From the NCBI RefSeq assembly GCF_024684275.1, contig NZ_JAIKXF010000133.1, forward strand, positions 1 through 63,355: a DNA stretch of 63,355 bases, written 5' to 3'. The position numbers and the translations under genes are program-made. The notes under the pieces are model-generated. The model saw nothing but the letters and a program-made list of their open reading frames with translations. It did not search any database and was not told the origin of the DNA. The DNA comes from Ruminococcus sp. Its GTDB lineage: Bacteria; Bacillota_A; Clostridia; Oscillospirales; Ruminococcaceae. The stretch's first letter is position 1. Each line of letters opens with the position of its first letter. Shown here one piece after another: positions 34,556-43,446 of the stretch.

Positions 34556-34662
34556 GCCCGAGGGGAGTCCCCTCGGGCGGATCGCAGATTATATTTACGA
34601 GACTGTAATTTCAGACTCGGTAACCATATTTTCCGCTAAGGGGAGCAGCCTAAAGCGCGCCC
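34556..34662 (-). ncRNA. Second copy of the structured RNA, upstream of polA
   Basis: Read on the minus strand from GGGCGCGC at 34662. It shares ATATGGTTACCGAG and CTGAAATTACA with 13599-13716. Stems ACGGAA/TTCCGT of the first copy are GCGGA/TCCGC here, and GCCTTCT/AGGAGGC is replaced by TCCCC/GGGGA, so pairing is kept by changes on both sides. A competing perfect hairpin, CCCGAGGGG-ACT-CCCCTCGGG (34557-34577), overlaps the 3' side and could switch the fold. No T-run follows, so it may be a leader element of polA or a processed RNA. Confidence 0.55.
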
Positions 34663-34684
34663 TATAATTGTGAATTATGAATTA

Positions 34685-34706
34685 AAAAGGGCGGATAACC
34701 GCCCTT
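34685..34706 (-). terminator. ridA / branched-chain operon terminator
   Basis: AAGGGCGG-TTAT-CCGCCCTT on the minus strand, followed by TTTAATT. It is 11 bases past the ridA stop. The core matches the half-palindromes of the dispersed repeat family. Confidence 0.8.
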
Positions 34707-34716
34707 AAATCACATA

Positions 34717-35094
34717 TTAAAGTGAGCTCTCTGCAATGACCTCTACTTCGGCAAGAACTCCCTTTGGCAGAGTCTTTACCGCAACACAGCTTCTTGCAGG
34801 CAGAGATGTGAAATATTTGCCGTATATCTCGTTGAATGCGGCAAAATCGTTCATATCCGCAAGAAAGCAGGTGGTCTTTACAGCCTTGTCAAAGCCTGAG
34901 CCTGCTGTTGTAAGAACAGCTCCGAGATTGCGCATTATCTGCTCGGTCTGCTCCTCGATAGTATTTCCCGTAACTGTGTTTGTAACGGGGTCAATAGCTA
35001 TCTGACCGCTTGTGTAGACCATTCCGTTTGAAACTATAGCCTGTGAGTAAGGTCCTACTGCCGCAGGTGCCTTTTCTGTGTGTATTTTTATCAT
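34717..35094 (-). CDS. ridA: Reactive intermediate deaminase RidA
   Basis: 125 residues, standard length. MIKIHTEKAPAAVGPYSQAIVSNG and YTSGQIAIDP are diagnostic, and LPARSCVAVKTLP holds the catalytic arginine (R105 in family numbering). RidA hydrolyses enamine/imine intermediates, notably those from threonine dehydratase in isoleucine synthesis, which suits its place as the last gene of a branched-chain amino-acid operon. It starts 12 bases after leuB. Confidence 0.95.
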   Translation of the reverse strand: MIKIHTEKAPAAVGPYSQAIVSNGMVYTSGQIAIDPVTNTVTGNTIEEQTEQIMRNLGAVLTTAGSGFDKAVKTTCFLADMNDFAAFNEIYGKYFTSLPARSCVAVKTLPKGVLAEVEVIAESSL

Positions 35095-35106
35095 AGTTTA
35101 TTCCTC

Positions 35107-36180
35107 CTAAATATTTTTCAGTATTGCTTCTGTCATTTCCGTGCAGGTAAGTGGCGTACCCTTATCGGTACCCATAAGGTCAGCGGTTCTGAAGCCGTCA
35201 TTCAGTGCCTTGTCCACCGCAGTCTCTATGGTATCTGCTTCTTTGCCAAGTCCGAAGGAGTACCTGAGCATCATAGCTCCCGAAAGTATGGTGGCTATAG
35301 GGTTTGCCATATTCTTCCCTGCGATGTCGGGAGCAGAGCCGTGGATAGGCTCGTAAAGTCCGCGCTTTGAAGCTCCGAGTGAAGCCGAAGCCAGCATACC
35401 GATAGAGCCTGTTATCTGTGAGGCTTCATCTGACAGTATATCGCCGAACATATTGGACGTAACTATAACGTCGAACTGCTTCGGATCGCGTACAAGCTGC
35501 ATTGCGGCGTTGTCCACGAACATATCCCTGTATTCCACCTCGGGGTATTCCTCTGCAAGCTCGTGCATTGTCTTTCTCCAGAGCCTTGATGTTTCAAGCA
35601 CATTTGCCTTATCTACGCTGCAAAGCCGTTTATTGCGCTTCATGGCAGCTTCAAAGGCAGCCTTGCCTATGCGCTGTATTTCGGTTACGCTGTAAGCCTC
35701 GGTGTCGTAGGCTTCCTGTCCGTACTTTCCCTCGCGGTAGCCGCGGTCACCGAAGTATATACCGCCTGTAAGCTCTCTTACTATGAGTATATCAAAGCCA
35801 TCGCCCACTATCCCGTCCTTCAGCGGAGAAGCATTTCTCAGCGCAGGATAGAGCTTTGCAGGGCGGAGGTTTGTATAAAGTCCCATAGCAGAGCGTATGC
35901 CGAGGAGAGCCCTTTCGGGGCGTACATCACCTGCGAGACCGTCCCACTTCGGACCGCCTACAGCTCCGAGGAGTACGCTGTCGGAAGCAAGACAGCCGTC
36001 AACAGTCTCCTGCGGCAGGGGCATACCTGTTTCGTCAATGGCACAGCCTCCTATGAGGTATGGTGTGAAGTTGAATTTATGCCCGAACTTAGATGCAGTT
36101 TTTTCAAGTACCGCAACGGCGCTGTCCACTATTTCAGGACCTATGCCGTCGCCCTTGAGAATTGCGATATTTAGTTCCAT
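35107..36180 (-). CDS. leuB: 3-isopropylmalate dehydrogenase
   Basis: 357 residues, start after [32 protein letters not shown] opens the fold; [27 protein letters not shown], and [32 protein letters not shown] supply the substrate- and Mg-binding aspartates, and [14 protein letters not shown] the NAD loop. It oxidises 3-isopropylmalate in leucine synthesis. Repeat copy R4 separates it from ilvN. Confidence 0.95.
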   Translation of the reverse strand: MELNIAILKGDGIGPEIVDSAVAVLEKTASKFGHKFNFTPYLIGGCAIDETGMPLPQETVDGCLASDSVLLGAVGGPKWDGLAGDVRPERALLGIRSAMGLYTNLRPAKLYPALRNASPLKDGIVGDGFDILIVRELTGGIYFGDRGYREGKYGQEAYDTEAYSVTEIQRIGKAAFEAAMKRNKRLCSVDKANVLETSRLWRKTMHELAEEYPEVEYRDMFVDNAAMQLVRDPKQFDVIVTSNMFGDILSDEASQITGSIGMLASASLGASKRGLYEPIHGSAPDIAGKNMANPIATILSGAMMLRYSFGLGKEADTIETAVDKALNDGFRTADLMGTDKGTPLTCTEMTEAILKNI

Positions 36181-36224
36181 AAAAGTTCTCCTTTTTTAGT
36201 AGAGAGTAGTGAGTAGAAATTAGA

Positions 36225-36298
36225 GTAGGGGTGCACATTGTGCGCCCGCAAACACACAACATAAGCCGCGACACGGGCGAACACTGTTCGCCCCCTAC
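36225..36298. repeat. Palindromic dispersed repeat, copy R4
   Basis: GTAGGGG (36225-36231) and CCCCTAC (36292-36298) bound a 74-bp unit with GTGCACATTGTGCGCCCG and CGGGCGAACACTGTTCGCC. It is the reverse-oriented equivalent of copy R3. Confidence 0.75.
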
Positions 36299-36324
36299 AT
36301 TACTCTCTGATTTATTCTCACTAA

Positions 36325-36828
36325 TCATTTGACGGTTTTAAGACAGTTCTCACCGCGCTCGATAGCTACGATACCCGTGCGGCACATCTCCATTATGCCG
36401 AAGGGCTTTAAAAGCTCGATAAATGCGTCTATTTTTGAGGTCTCGCCCGTGAGCTCGCAGGTGAGAGATGTAGGGGAGTAGTCTACAATCTTTGAGCGGA
36501 AAATCTCGACTGCGGTCATGATGTCCTGACGTATCTCAGCCTTGTTTCTGACCTTTATGAGAAGGAGCTCGCGGATAACGGTGTCCTTGTTGTCGAGGAC
36601 TTCGACTTCTCTGACATCATGGAGCTTCTGGAGCTGCTGTAAGATACGCTCCTTCATATCCTCATCGCCGTGAAAGGCAATGGTTATTCGTGAAAAGCCG
36701 CTGGACTCGGTCTCACCAACGGTAAGGCTGTCGATATTGAAGCCGCGGCGTGTGAACATTCCCGAAACTCGTGAAAGAACACCCGAAACATTGGCAACTA
36801 TAACTCCTATTACGTACTGCTGTTCCAT
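36325..36828 (-). CDS. ilvN: Acetolactate synthase small (regulatory) subunit
   Basis: 167 residues; ATG 36828 has GAGGTGA five bases upstream (a GTG at 36837 lies inside that site). The N-terminal ACT domain YVIGVIVANVSGVLSRVSGMFTRRGFNIDSLTVG binds valine for feedback control, and a second ACT-like domain follows (KIDAFIELLKPFGIMEMCRTG). It activates and regulates IlvB, encoded 10 bases upstream. Confidence 0.95.
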   Translation of the reverse strand: MEQQYVIGVIVANVSGVLSRVSGMFTRRGFNIDSLTVGETESSGFSRITIAFHGDEDMKERILQQLQKLHDVREVEVLDNKDTVIRELLLIKVRNKAEIRQDIMTAVEIFRSKIVDYSPTSLTCELTGETSKIDAFIELLKPFGIMEMCRTGIVAIERGENCLKTVK

Positions 36829-36838
36829 AAATGTCACC

Positions 36839-38548
36839 TCACTTTATTGCTGTGATTATATCGTCTGCTGATCCGCCCTGCGGAAGCATCGGCAGTACAA
36901 GCTCGTCGCAGTCTACTGCGCAGTCTATAACGTATGGCACATTTCCCGAAAAAGCTTCATCAGCCAGTCTTTTAAGCTCCTCAGCCGTTGAAGCGTGACC
37001 GCCTTTTGCGCCGAAGGCTTCTGCTGCTTTGGCAAAATCTGTTTTGCGGTCGAGAGTGGTATTTGAATAGTGCTTATTGTAGAAAAGAGTTTGCTGCTGA
37101 CGAACCATTCCAAGAACACCGTTGTTCATAACGACGATGACTACAGGGATATTCTGTGATACAGCAGTTGCCAGCTCACCTAAATTCATGCCGAAGCTGC
37201 CGTCGCCTGTAAATAGTACAACACGCTTTCCTGTTGCAGTTGAAGCTCCTACAGCCGCACCCAGTCCGTAGCCCATAGCTCCAAGACCGCCGCTTGTCAG
37301 CAGTGTACGGGGCTTTCTCAGGGGATAGCGCTGAGCCGTCCACATCTGGTGCTGACCTACGTCTGTAGCGATGATAACGTCCTCGCCTGCACGGGCGCTG
37401 ATGATGTCGATTATCTCATAGGGGCTGAGCTTTGGCGAGCCGCCCTTTGCCGCTGTTTTTTCCCTTGCAGAAGCAAGTGCTTCCTCGGTGCGTGATTTTT
37501 CCTGTGTTCTCAGCTCAGATATACGCTTCTCCCAGTCGGGGCGCTTTTTCTCCTCGACCATAGCAATAAGGCGCTCTACTGAGTCGCGGAGGTCTCCCCG
37601 TATGGACAGGTCGGCAGGGATATTCTTGTTGAGCTCCGCACCGTCGATATCTATGTGGATAATGCTGAAATTCTTTGAGTATCGGCTGTTTTCGCCTGTT
37701 GACCTGTCGCTGAAACGAACTCCCAGAGCGATGACGAGGTCAGATTCATATTCGGCAACAGTTGAAGCAAAATGTCCGTGCATACCCTGCATACCGAGAA
37801 ATCTTGGGTGGTCGCAGGGAACTGCGGAAAGTCCCATAAGCGAGCAGCCCATAGGCGCGTCTATCTTATCAGCAAGTGTTGTGACCTGCTGTGAAGCCTT
37901 GCCGCTGATGACTCCGCCGCCAAAGTAGATATATGGTCTTTCACTGCTGTTTATAAGGTCTGCTGCCTTTCTCAGTTTAGTTTCAGAAGCAAAGGTCAGG
38001 GGATAAGGGATAATGGGCTGAGCATTGGACTCATACTCGCAGAGGGCTGTCTGAACGTCCTTCGGTATGTCCACGAGAACAGGTCCCTGTCTGCCTGATT
38101 TGGCTATTTTGAAGGCTGTGCGGAGGGTGTCCGCAAGCTCATTTATATCCTTTACGATGAAATTATGCTTGGTGATAGGCATGGTCACGCCGACTATATC
38201 GACCTCCTGAAAGCTGTCACGTCCTATCTGGTCACAGGAAACGTTTCCTGTGATAGCTACCATTGGCACTGAATCCAGATATGCCGCAGCTATGCCTGTT
38301 ACAAGGTTCGTAGCCCCAGGACCTGAGGTTGCAATTACAACGCCCACCTTGCCTGTTGAACGGGCATAGCCGTCCGCAGCATGGGCAGCTCCCTGCTCGT
38401 GGGCAGTGAGTATGTGCTTTATGCGGTCGCGGGCGATATACAGCTCGTCGAAGAGGTCGATGACCTGACCTCCGGGGTAGCCGAATATAGTGTCGCAGCC
38501 CTGTTCGATGAGAGTTTCTACGACGATTTTTGCACCTGATATTTTCAT
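36839..38548 (-). CDS. ilvB: Acetolactate synthase large (catalytic) subunit
   Basis: 569 residues, start after AAAGGACGTTATTAAT. The N-terminal ThDP pyrimidine domain contains GYPGGQVIDLFDEL and catalytic glutamate in AHEQGAAHAADGYAR. The central FAD/Rossmann domain and the C-terminal ThDP domain (VVLFTGDGSFGMNLGELATA... NNGVLGM) are complete. It makes acetolactate or acetohydroxybutyrate, the shared first step of valine, leucine and isoleucine synthesis. Confidence 0.95.
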   Translation of the reverse strand: MKISGAKIVVETLIEQGCDTIFGYPGGQVIDLFDELYIARDRIKHILTAHEQGAAHAADGYARSTGKVGVVIATSGPGATNLVTGIAAAYLDSVPMVAITGNVSCDQIGRDSFQEVDIVGVTMPITKHNFIVKDINELADTLRTAFKIAKSGRQGPVLVDIPKDVQTALCEYESNAQPIIPYPLTFASETKLRKAADLINSSERPYIYFGGGVISGKASQQVTTLADKIDAPMGCSLMGLSAVPCDHPRFLGMQGMHGHFASTVAEYESDLVIALGVRFSDRSTGENSRYSKNFSIIHIDIDGAELNKNIPADLSIRGDLRDSVERLIAMVEEKKRPDWEKRISELRTQEKSRTEEALASAREKTAAKGGSPKLSPYEIIDIISARAGEDVIIATDVGQHQMWTAQRYPLRKPRTLLTSGGLGAMGYGLGAAVGASTATGKRVVLFTGDGSFGMNLGELATAVSQNIPVVIVVMNNGVLGMVRQQQTLFYNKHYSNTTLDRKTDFAKAAEAFGAKGGHASTAEELKRLADEAFSGNVPYVIDCAVDCDELVLPMLPQGGSADDIITAIK

Positions 38549-38603
38549 ATTAATAACGTCCTTTTTTTAGCCTTTAGCCGTTCCCTACAGTGAGGAATAC
38601 GCT

Positions 38604-38984
38604 TTATGTTTCGTCCATATAGATATCTATTTTTTCAAATCTGTCAGACATGGCATATCCATATGCCTTTGAACTGCGGATATGGTCGAATATATTTCCG
38701 TTGATATCCGTATCCCAAACAGTATCTGAAAACTCTTTGTTCACATCGTTTGGCTTAAACATTATATCCGCATGGAGCTGATAATACTCGCCGTCATCAT
38801 TCGGGAACTGTCTTACCAATGAGAAATAAAACATCGGCTCGCCCGTAAATGAAAATGTTCCTGTTTCAAATAATATCATATCATTATCTATTGGTTCTTC
38901 ACACATTTTTTCAAATGCATTTACAATATCAGGCAATGTCATATTATCATCTATCGTGTTTTTCAGTATATCAATATAGTCCAT
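38604..38984 (-). CDS. Acidic protein of unknown function (126 aa)
   Basis: 126 residues, starting after CGAAAGGAAATTAT. Acidic and soluble: MDYIDILKNTIDDN, a central FSFTGEPMFYFSLVRQFPNDDGEYYQLH strand-rich block and the end DRFEKIDIYMDET. No motif recognised. It sits inside the branched-chain operon between leuD and ilvB, flanked by repeat R5 on its 5' side, and is more AT-rich than its neighbours, suggesting a later insertion. Confidence 0.6.
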   Translation of the reverse strand: MDYIDILKNTIDDNMTLPDIVNAFEKMCEEPIDNDMILFETGTFSFTGEPMFYFSLVRQFPNDDGEYYQLHADIMFKPNDVNKEFSDTVWDTDINGNIFDHIRSSKAYGYAMSDRFEKIDIYMDET

Positions 38985-38997
38985 ATAATTTCCTTTC

Positions 38998-39057
38998 GGG
39001 CGGATAATATCCGCCCCTACATTCTCAATTCGGGACGTCGAGGACGCCGTCCCCTAC
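38998..39057. repeat. Palindromic dispersed repeat, copy R5 (two half-units)
   Basis: GGGCGGATAATATCCGCCCC followed by TAC, then GGGACGTCGAGGACGCCGTCCCCTAC. Two palindromic half-units in tandem between leuD and the 126-residue gene. Confidence 0.6.
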
Positions 39058-39059
39058 AA

Positions 39060-39551
39060 TTATATCATGCCATTGGCGATAGCCTGCATTAGTCCGCCGT
39101 TTTCGATTATTTTCTGTACGAATTCGGGGAAAGGCGCTGTTTTGTACTCCTTGCCTGTTGTGAGGTCGCGGATAATTCCGTTATCGAGGTCAGCTTCCAC
39201 ATTATCTCCCTCGGAGATACTCTCGGCAGCTTCGGGACATTCCACGATAGCAAGTCCGATATTGATAGCGTTGCGGTAGAAGATTCGGGCGAAGCTCTTG
39301 GCGATAACAACGGAGATTCCGCTTGCCTTTATAGCTATGGGAGCGTGTTCACGGGACGAGCCGCAGCCGAAATTCTCGCCTGCAACTATTATGTCGCCCT
39401 GTTTTACGCGGCTGACAAAAGTCTTGTCGAGGTCCTCCATGCAGTGGCTTGCAAGCTCGGCGTGGTCACTGGTGTTGAGGTAACGTGCAGGGATAATTAC
39501 GTCGGTATCTATATTGTCGCCGTATTTTATGACATTTCCTGTGTATTTCAT
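39060..39551 (-). CDS. leuD: 3-isopropylmalate dehydratase small subunit
   Basis: 163 residues, starting at the ATG that overlaps the leuC stop by ATGA; the longer open frame lies inside leu[26 protein letters not shown] and [21 protein letters not shown] are the swivel-domain signatures that shape the substrate pocket. With LeuC it isomerises 2- to 3-isopropylmalate. It ends three bases from repeat R5. Confidence 0.95.
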   Translation of the reverse strand: MKYTGNVIKYGDNIDTDVIIPARYLNTSDHAELASHCMEDLDKTFVSRVKQGDIIVAGENFGCGSSREHAPIAIKASGISVVIAKSFARIFYRNAINIGLAIVECPEAAESISEGDNVEADLDNGIIRDLTTGKEYKTAPFPEFVQKIIENGGLMQAIANGMI

Positions 39552-40816
39552 AGTTCCATTACCTCCCACGGGCTTGTTATCCTGCCTGTTACAGCGCTTG
39601 CCGCCGCAGTTGCAGGGCTTGCAAGATATACTTCTGATTCGGGGTGTCCCATACGTCCCACGAAGTTGCGGTTTGTAGTGGTGACAGCTCTTTCGCCTGC
39701 GGCAAGGATACCCATATATCCGCCGAGGCATGGTCCGCAGGTAGGTGTGGAGACTACTGCGCCGAACTCGATAAAGGTGCGGATAAGTCCCATTTCCATA
39801 GCGTCAAGGTATATCTGCTGAGTTGCGGGTATCACGATAACGCGGACGTGCTTTGCGGCTTTGCGCCCTTTCATTATCTCAGCGGCGGCAATAAGGTCCT
39901 CAAGTCTGCCGTTGGTGCATGAGCCAATTACTGCCTGATCTATTTTTATGTCGCCTATTTCAGCGAAGGTACGTGCGTTTTCGGGAAGATGCGGAAAAGC
40001 CACTGTAGGCTCTATCTCCGAAAGGTCAATGGTGAGGACCTCGTCGTAGTCTGCGTCCTCGTCAGCTTTGTATACAACAGGCTCTGCGCCACCGTGTGCG
40101 CGGATATAGTCAAGGGTAATGTCGTCCACCTCGAAGATACCGTTCTTTGCGCCTGCCTCTATAGCCATATTTGCCATGCAGAGGCGGTCAGCCATAGTGA
40201 GAGAAGCAAGTCCCTCGCCTGTGAACTCCATAGACTTGTACAGAGCTCCGTCAACGCCTATCTCTCCGATAATATGGAGTATAACGTCCTTGCCCGATAC
40301 GAATCTGCGGAGCTCTCCTGTGAGAACTATCCTGACAGCCTCGGGCACCTTGAACCACGCCTTGCCTGTAGCCATTCCGCAAGCCATATCCGTTGAGCCC
40401 ACGCCTGTTGAGAAGGCTCCCAGAGCGCCGTAGGTGCAGGTGTGGGAATCGGCGCCTATGACCACATTTCCTGCGGTAACAAGACCTTTTTCGGGGAGCA
40501 GGGCGTGTTCTATGCCCATTTCTCCCACGTCATAGAAGTGTGATATTTCCTTTTCTGTGCAGAAATCGCGGCACATTTTGCACTGCTCTGCCGCCTTTAT
40601 GTCCTTGTTTGGTGCAAAGTGATCCATGACCATTGTGACCTTGTTTCTGTCAAACACGCTGTCCTTGCCCAGCTTTGCGAACTCCTTGATAGCGACGGGA
40701 GAGGTTATATCGTTTCCGAGAACGAGGTCAAGGTCTGCGAGGATAAGCTCCCCTGCACTGACCGATTCTCTGCCCGAATGAGCCGCAAGTATCTTCTGAG
40801 TCATTGTCATTGCCAT
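39548..40816 (-). CDS. leuC: 3-isopropylmalate dehydratase large subunit
   Basis: 422 residues. I choose ATG 40816 ([15 protein letters not shown]), nine bases after AAGGAAG; the open frame reaches 40837. Aconitase-type [4Fe-4S] cysteines occur in [12 protein letters not shown] and the later [12 protein letters not shown], and [27 protein letters not shown] is diagnostic. At 422 residues it is the short, archaeal/clostridial LeuC form. Confidence 0.95.
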   Translation of the reverse strand: MAMTMTQKILAAHSGRESVSAGELILADLDLVLGNDITSPVAIKEFAKLGKDSVFDRNKVTMVMDHFAPNKDIKAAEQCKMCRDFCTEKEISHFYDVGEMGIEHALLPEKGLVTAGNVVIGADSHTCTYGALGAFSTGVGSTDMACGMATGKAWFKVPEAVRIVLTGELRRFVSGKDVILHIIGEIGVDGALYKSMEFTGEGLASLTMADRLCMANMAIEAGAKNGIFEVDDITLDYIRAHGGAEPVVYKADEDADYDEVLTIDLSEIEPTVAFPHLPENARTFAEIGDIKIDQAVIGSCTNGRLEDLIAAAEIMKGRKAAKHVRVIVIPATQQIYLDAMEMGLIRTFIEFGAVVSTPTCGPCLGGYMGILAAGERAVTTTNRNFVGRMGHPESEVYLASPATAAASAVTGRITSPWEVMEL

Positions 40817-40836
40817 ATTTCCACACTTCCTTATCA

Positions 40837-42501
40837 TTACTGCTTGTTGAGCATATTATTTACTGCGCTGACAAGAGCCTTTACCGATGAGGTGATGATA
40901 TCGTTGTCGATACCCGTACCCCAGAAGCTTTTGCCGTTCTTGGCAACTATTTCAACGTAAGAGACAGCCTTTGAAGCCGAACCCACTTCAAGGGCGTGTT
41001 CGGTATAGCTGTTTAGGCTGTAGTCTGTGCCTGTATATGAGCGTATAGCGTTGCTTACGGCGTCAAGACGACCGTTACCCATATCGGTGACAGTCACACG
41101 TCTGCCGTTGTAATCGAAGCTTACAGTTGCTTCGATACCGTTGCGCTGTACGAAGTGAGTTTCCGTTATGCTGATAGGTGAGGTTATATCCACATAGTTG
41201 GTCTTGAATATCTGGTATACCTCGTCGGGGAGAAGCTCCTTGTGCTTTTTGTCCGAAATGCCCTTGACGAGATAGCCCACGCTCTCACGCATTTTCTTAG
41301 GCAGGTCGTAGCCGAAGCGAGTTTCAAGTATGTATCCGATACCGCCCTTGCCTGACTGGCTGTTGATACGTATAACGTCGGATTCGTATTCTCTGCCGAT
41401 ATCCTTAGGATCAAGGGGCAGATAGGGTACGTTCCAGATAGTTTCGCCGCGTTTCTCGCGCCATTTCATACCCTTTGCGATAGCGTCCTGATGAGAGCCG
41501 CTGAATGCCGCAAATACAAGCTTTCCCGAATAGGGCTGGCGCTCGTAGATGCCCATTCGCGTCAGACGTGAGTAAGCCTCGGAGAGAGATGGTATATCAC
41601 TGAGATCAAGCTGAGGATCAACGCCCTGCGAATACATATTCATAGCAAGGGTGATGATGTCAACATTGCCTGTGCGCTCACCGTTTCCGAAGAGAGTCCC
41701 CTCGACGCGGTCTGCACCTGCAAGAAGTCCCATTTCCGTATCAGCCACCGCACAGCCGCGGTCGTTGTGGGGATGGAGGGAAACTATGACGTTTTCGCGG
41801 TATTTCAGATTTTCGCACATATACTCTATCTGATTTGCGTAAACGTGAGGCATTGAGAGCTGTACTGTTACGGGGAGATTGATTATTACCTTGTCATCAG
41901 GAGCAGGCTGCCACACGTCAAGAACGGCGTTGCATATCTCCAGCGCGAATTCGGGCTCTGTACCCGTGAAGCTCTCGGGTGAGTACTCAAAGCGGAAATT
42001 GCCCTCGTACTTTTCGCGGTATTCCTTGCAGAGCTTTGCTCCGCTGACGGCGATGTCTATTATTTCATCCTTGCTCTTGCGGAAGACCTGCTCGCGCTGA
42101 GCCACAGAGGTGGAGTTATAAAGGTGAACTATGGCGTTTTTGCAGCCCTTGAGCGCCTCAAATGTTTTTTCGATGATGTGCTCTCTTGACTGTGTGAGGA
42201 CCTGTATCGCCACATCATCGGGAATGAGATCCTGCTCGATAAGAGTGCGGCAGAAGTCATACTCTGTCTCGGAAGCGGCAGGGAAGCCGATCTCTATCTC
42301 CTTGAAGCCTATATCCACAAGTCTGCGGAAAAATTCCAGCTTTTCACCGAGACTCATGGGTATTATAAGAGCCTGATTTCCGTCGCGGAGATCAACGCTG
42401 CACCATTGGGGCGCCTTGTCGATATAGGACCTTTCCGTCCATTTCATGGCAGTTTTCGGTGCTTCAAAGAATTGTCTTGTGTACTTGTTTACGTTATTCA
42501 T
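40837..42501 (-). CDS. leuA: 2-isopropylmalate synthase (long LeuA form)
   Basis: 554 residues; ATG 42501 follows GGAGGTTTTGAC. The catalytic barrel opens with [22 protein letters not shown] (D-R-D-G-N-Q-A motif) and includes [43 protein letters not shown] metal-binding H-x-H text. The C-terminal 130 residues are the leucine-binding regulatory domain ([18 protein letters not shown]). This is the type found in Corynebacterium and clostridia. It condenses acetyl-CoA and 2-ketoisovalerate and is preceded by a T-box leader. Confidence 0.93.
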   Translation of the reverse strand: MNNVNKYTRQFFEAPKTAMKWTERSYIDKAPQWCSVDLRDGNQALIIPMSLGEKLEFFRRLVDIGFKEIEIGFPAASETEYDFCRTLIEQDLIPDDVAIQVLTQSREHIIEKTFEALKGCKNAIVHLYNSTSVAQREQVFRKSKDEIIDIAVSGAKLCKEYREKYEGNFRFEYSPESFTGTEPEFALEICNAVLDVWQPAPDDKVIINLPVTVQLSMPHVYANQIEYMCENLKYRENVIVSLHPHNDRGCAVADTEMGLLAGADRVEGTLFGNGERTGNVDIITLAMNMYSQGVDPQLDLSDIPSLSEAYSRLTRMGIYERQPYSGKLVFAAFSGSHQDAIAKGMKWREKRGETIWNVPYLPLDPKDIGREYESDVIRINSQSGKGGIGYILETRFGYDLPKKMRESVGYLVKGISDKKHKELLPDEVYQIFKTNYVDITSPISITETHFVQRNGIEATVSFDYNGRRVTVTDMGNGRLDAVSNAIRSYTGTDYSLNSYTEHALEVGSASKAVSYVEIVAKNGKSFWGTGIDNDIITSSVKALVSAVNNMLNKQ

Positions 42502-42540
42502 GTCAAAACCTCCATTCCGATCCGTTCTGCCTCGCAGGAG

Positions 42541-42829
42541 GGTAATAAAAAATCTCCTCCATGCATGGCATGGAAGAGACGAAGCTGCAATATACTCCGT
42601 GGTACCACTCTTCTTGATGTAAGAATACACCCACTCATCTGCGTCGGATCAACGCATATCTCTGTAACGGGAGAGCCCGTCCGTGCCTACTTGACGCGGT
42701 CTGCGCCTTTGGGACGGCTGCTCGGGGAGGAGTTATGACCTGCATTTGTCTGCCGACTTTCACCAGCCGTCGGCTCTCTGTGAAAACTCATACAAGCTTT
42801 GTTTCCCTTCATAGCATTTTTGATTTATA
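42541..42829 (-). promoter_or_regulatory. T-box leader riboswitch, probably tRNA-Leu sensing
   Basis: Minus strand: the T-box sequence AGAGTGGTACCACGG (42597-42611) is followed by a terminator, TCTCTTCCATGC-CAT-GCATGGAGGAGA with TTTTTT (42547-42579). GAAGAG before the T-box pairs with CTCTTC of the terminator arm, giving the antiterminator. Upstream, CAGAGAGCCGAC and GGCTGGTGAAAGTC show the AG-bulge and distal loop of Stem I, and CATAACTCCTCC contains a candidate CTC leucine specifier (42730-42732). TGGT fits the ACCA end of tRNA-Leu. Uncharged tRNA would permit leuA-to-ridA transcription. Confidence 0.85.
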
Positions 42830-42834
42830 ACTGT

Positions 42835-42863
42835 ATTATACAATGAAAAACAGCGTTTGTCAA
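42835..42863 (-). promoter_or_regulatory. leuA operon promoter
   Basis: Minus strand TTGACA (42858-42863), 17-base spacer, TATAAT (42835-42840): both hexamers perfect, immediately before the T-box leader. Confidence 0.85.
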
Positions 42864-42994
42864 GCCTTTGCTGTAATTTTACCTGTATTTGCAGGGAACG
42901 GCGCCTCGGCGTTTTCTTGACAACACCAAATGGCAGCTGCATGGAACGGCGAGGGCACCTTTCTCTGCATTAATTGGTTTTTTGAGCATTTACG

Positions 42995-43017
42995 GGCTGA
43001 TGAAGACATCAGCTCCT
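42995..43017 (-). terminator. Hairpin terminator after the AIM24 cluster
   Basis: GGGCTGATG-AAGA-CATCAGCTC stem with a moderately A/T-rich tail on the minus strand, 12 bases past the zinc-ribbon stop. Confidence 0.55.
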
Positions 43018-43028
43018 GCAAGCAATGG

Positions 43029-43289
43029 TTAAAGGCTATTGGCTTTCTTGCCGCAGTCGGGGCAGAAATTTGTGGTGCAGTCCCTGCCGCAGCTGCATTT
43101 CCACGGCTTTACAGGAGCTTTGGTTCCGCATTCGGGACAGAAATTGGTACTGTTTTCCTGTCCGCATATGCAGCGCCACTTTTCGCCGTTCCATGCAGGT
43201 ACAGTTTTGTTTTCGGCAGCCATGCGGAAAAGCGCCTCGCCGTTTGCCATATACTGCAGCCCCACAACGGGAAATCCGAATATAAACAT
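43029..43289 (-). CDS. Double zinc-ribbon protein (86 aa)
   Basis: ATG 43289 follows AAGGTGAAGTGT. The first 35 residues are hydrophobic-leaning (MFIFGFPVVGLQYMANGEAL). Two ribbons follow: WRCICGQENSTNFCPECG and WKCSCGRDCTTNFCPDCG, each with four cysteines for zinc. Such a ribbon pair is common at the C-terminus of SPFH/virion-core-like proteins; here it is a separate gene. It is the last of three minus-strand genes that start with an AIM24 protein. Confidence 0.75.
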   Translation of the reverse strand: MFIFGFPVVGLQYMANGEALFRMAAENKTVPAWNGEKWRCICGQENSTNFCPECGTKAPVKPWKCSCGRDCTTNFCPDCGKKANSL

Positions 43290-43299
43290 ACACTTCACC

Positions 43300-43443
43300 T
43301 TACTGTTGAGACTTGATATAATCAGCTATCCTGTATATTGCGTAGAATACCCATATTATCCATGATATTGCCCATAGTCCCGTAAATACGCTGAAAAGCA
43401 GGTATATTACGGCAACTGCGGCAGCGATGAGCCAGTGCTTCAT
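43300..43443 (-). CDS. Small membrane protein (47 aa)
   Basis: Minus strand, ATG at 43443, three bases after the AIM24 gene stop at 43447, ending at TAA (43300-43302). MKHWLIAAAVAVIYLLFSVF and GLWAISWIIWVFYAIYRIAD give two closely spaced membrane helices, rich in tryptophan, with a short polar tail. It sits exactly between the AIM24 gene and the zinc-ribbon gene with 3- and 10-base gaps, so it is very probably translated. No family recognised. Confidence 0.65.
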   Translation of the reverse strand: MKHWLIAAAVAVIYLLFSVFTGLWAISWIIWVFYAIYRIADYIKSQQ

Positions 43444-43446
43444 GAT

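Noticed and set aside
34685..34706. Separate dispersed-repeat copy after ridA
   Set aside because: The core is related (GGGCGGATAACCGCCC), but its place and T-run make it work as the operon terminator; listed as such.
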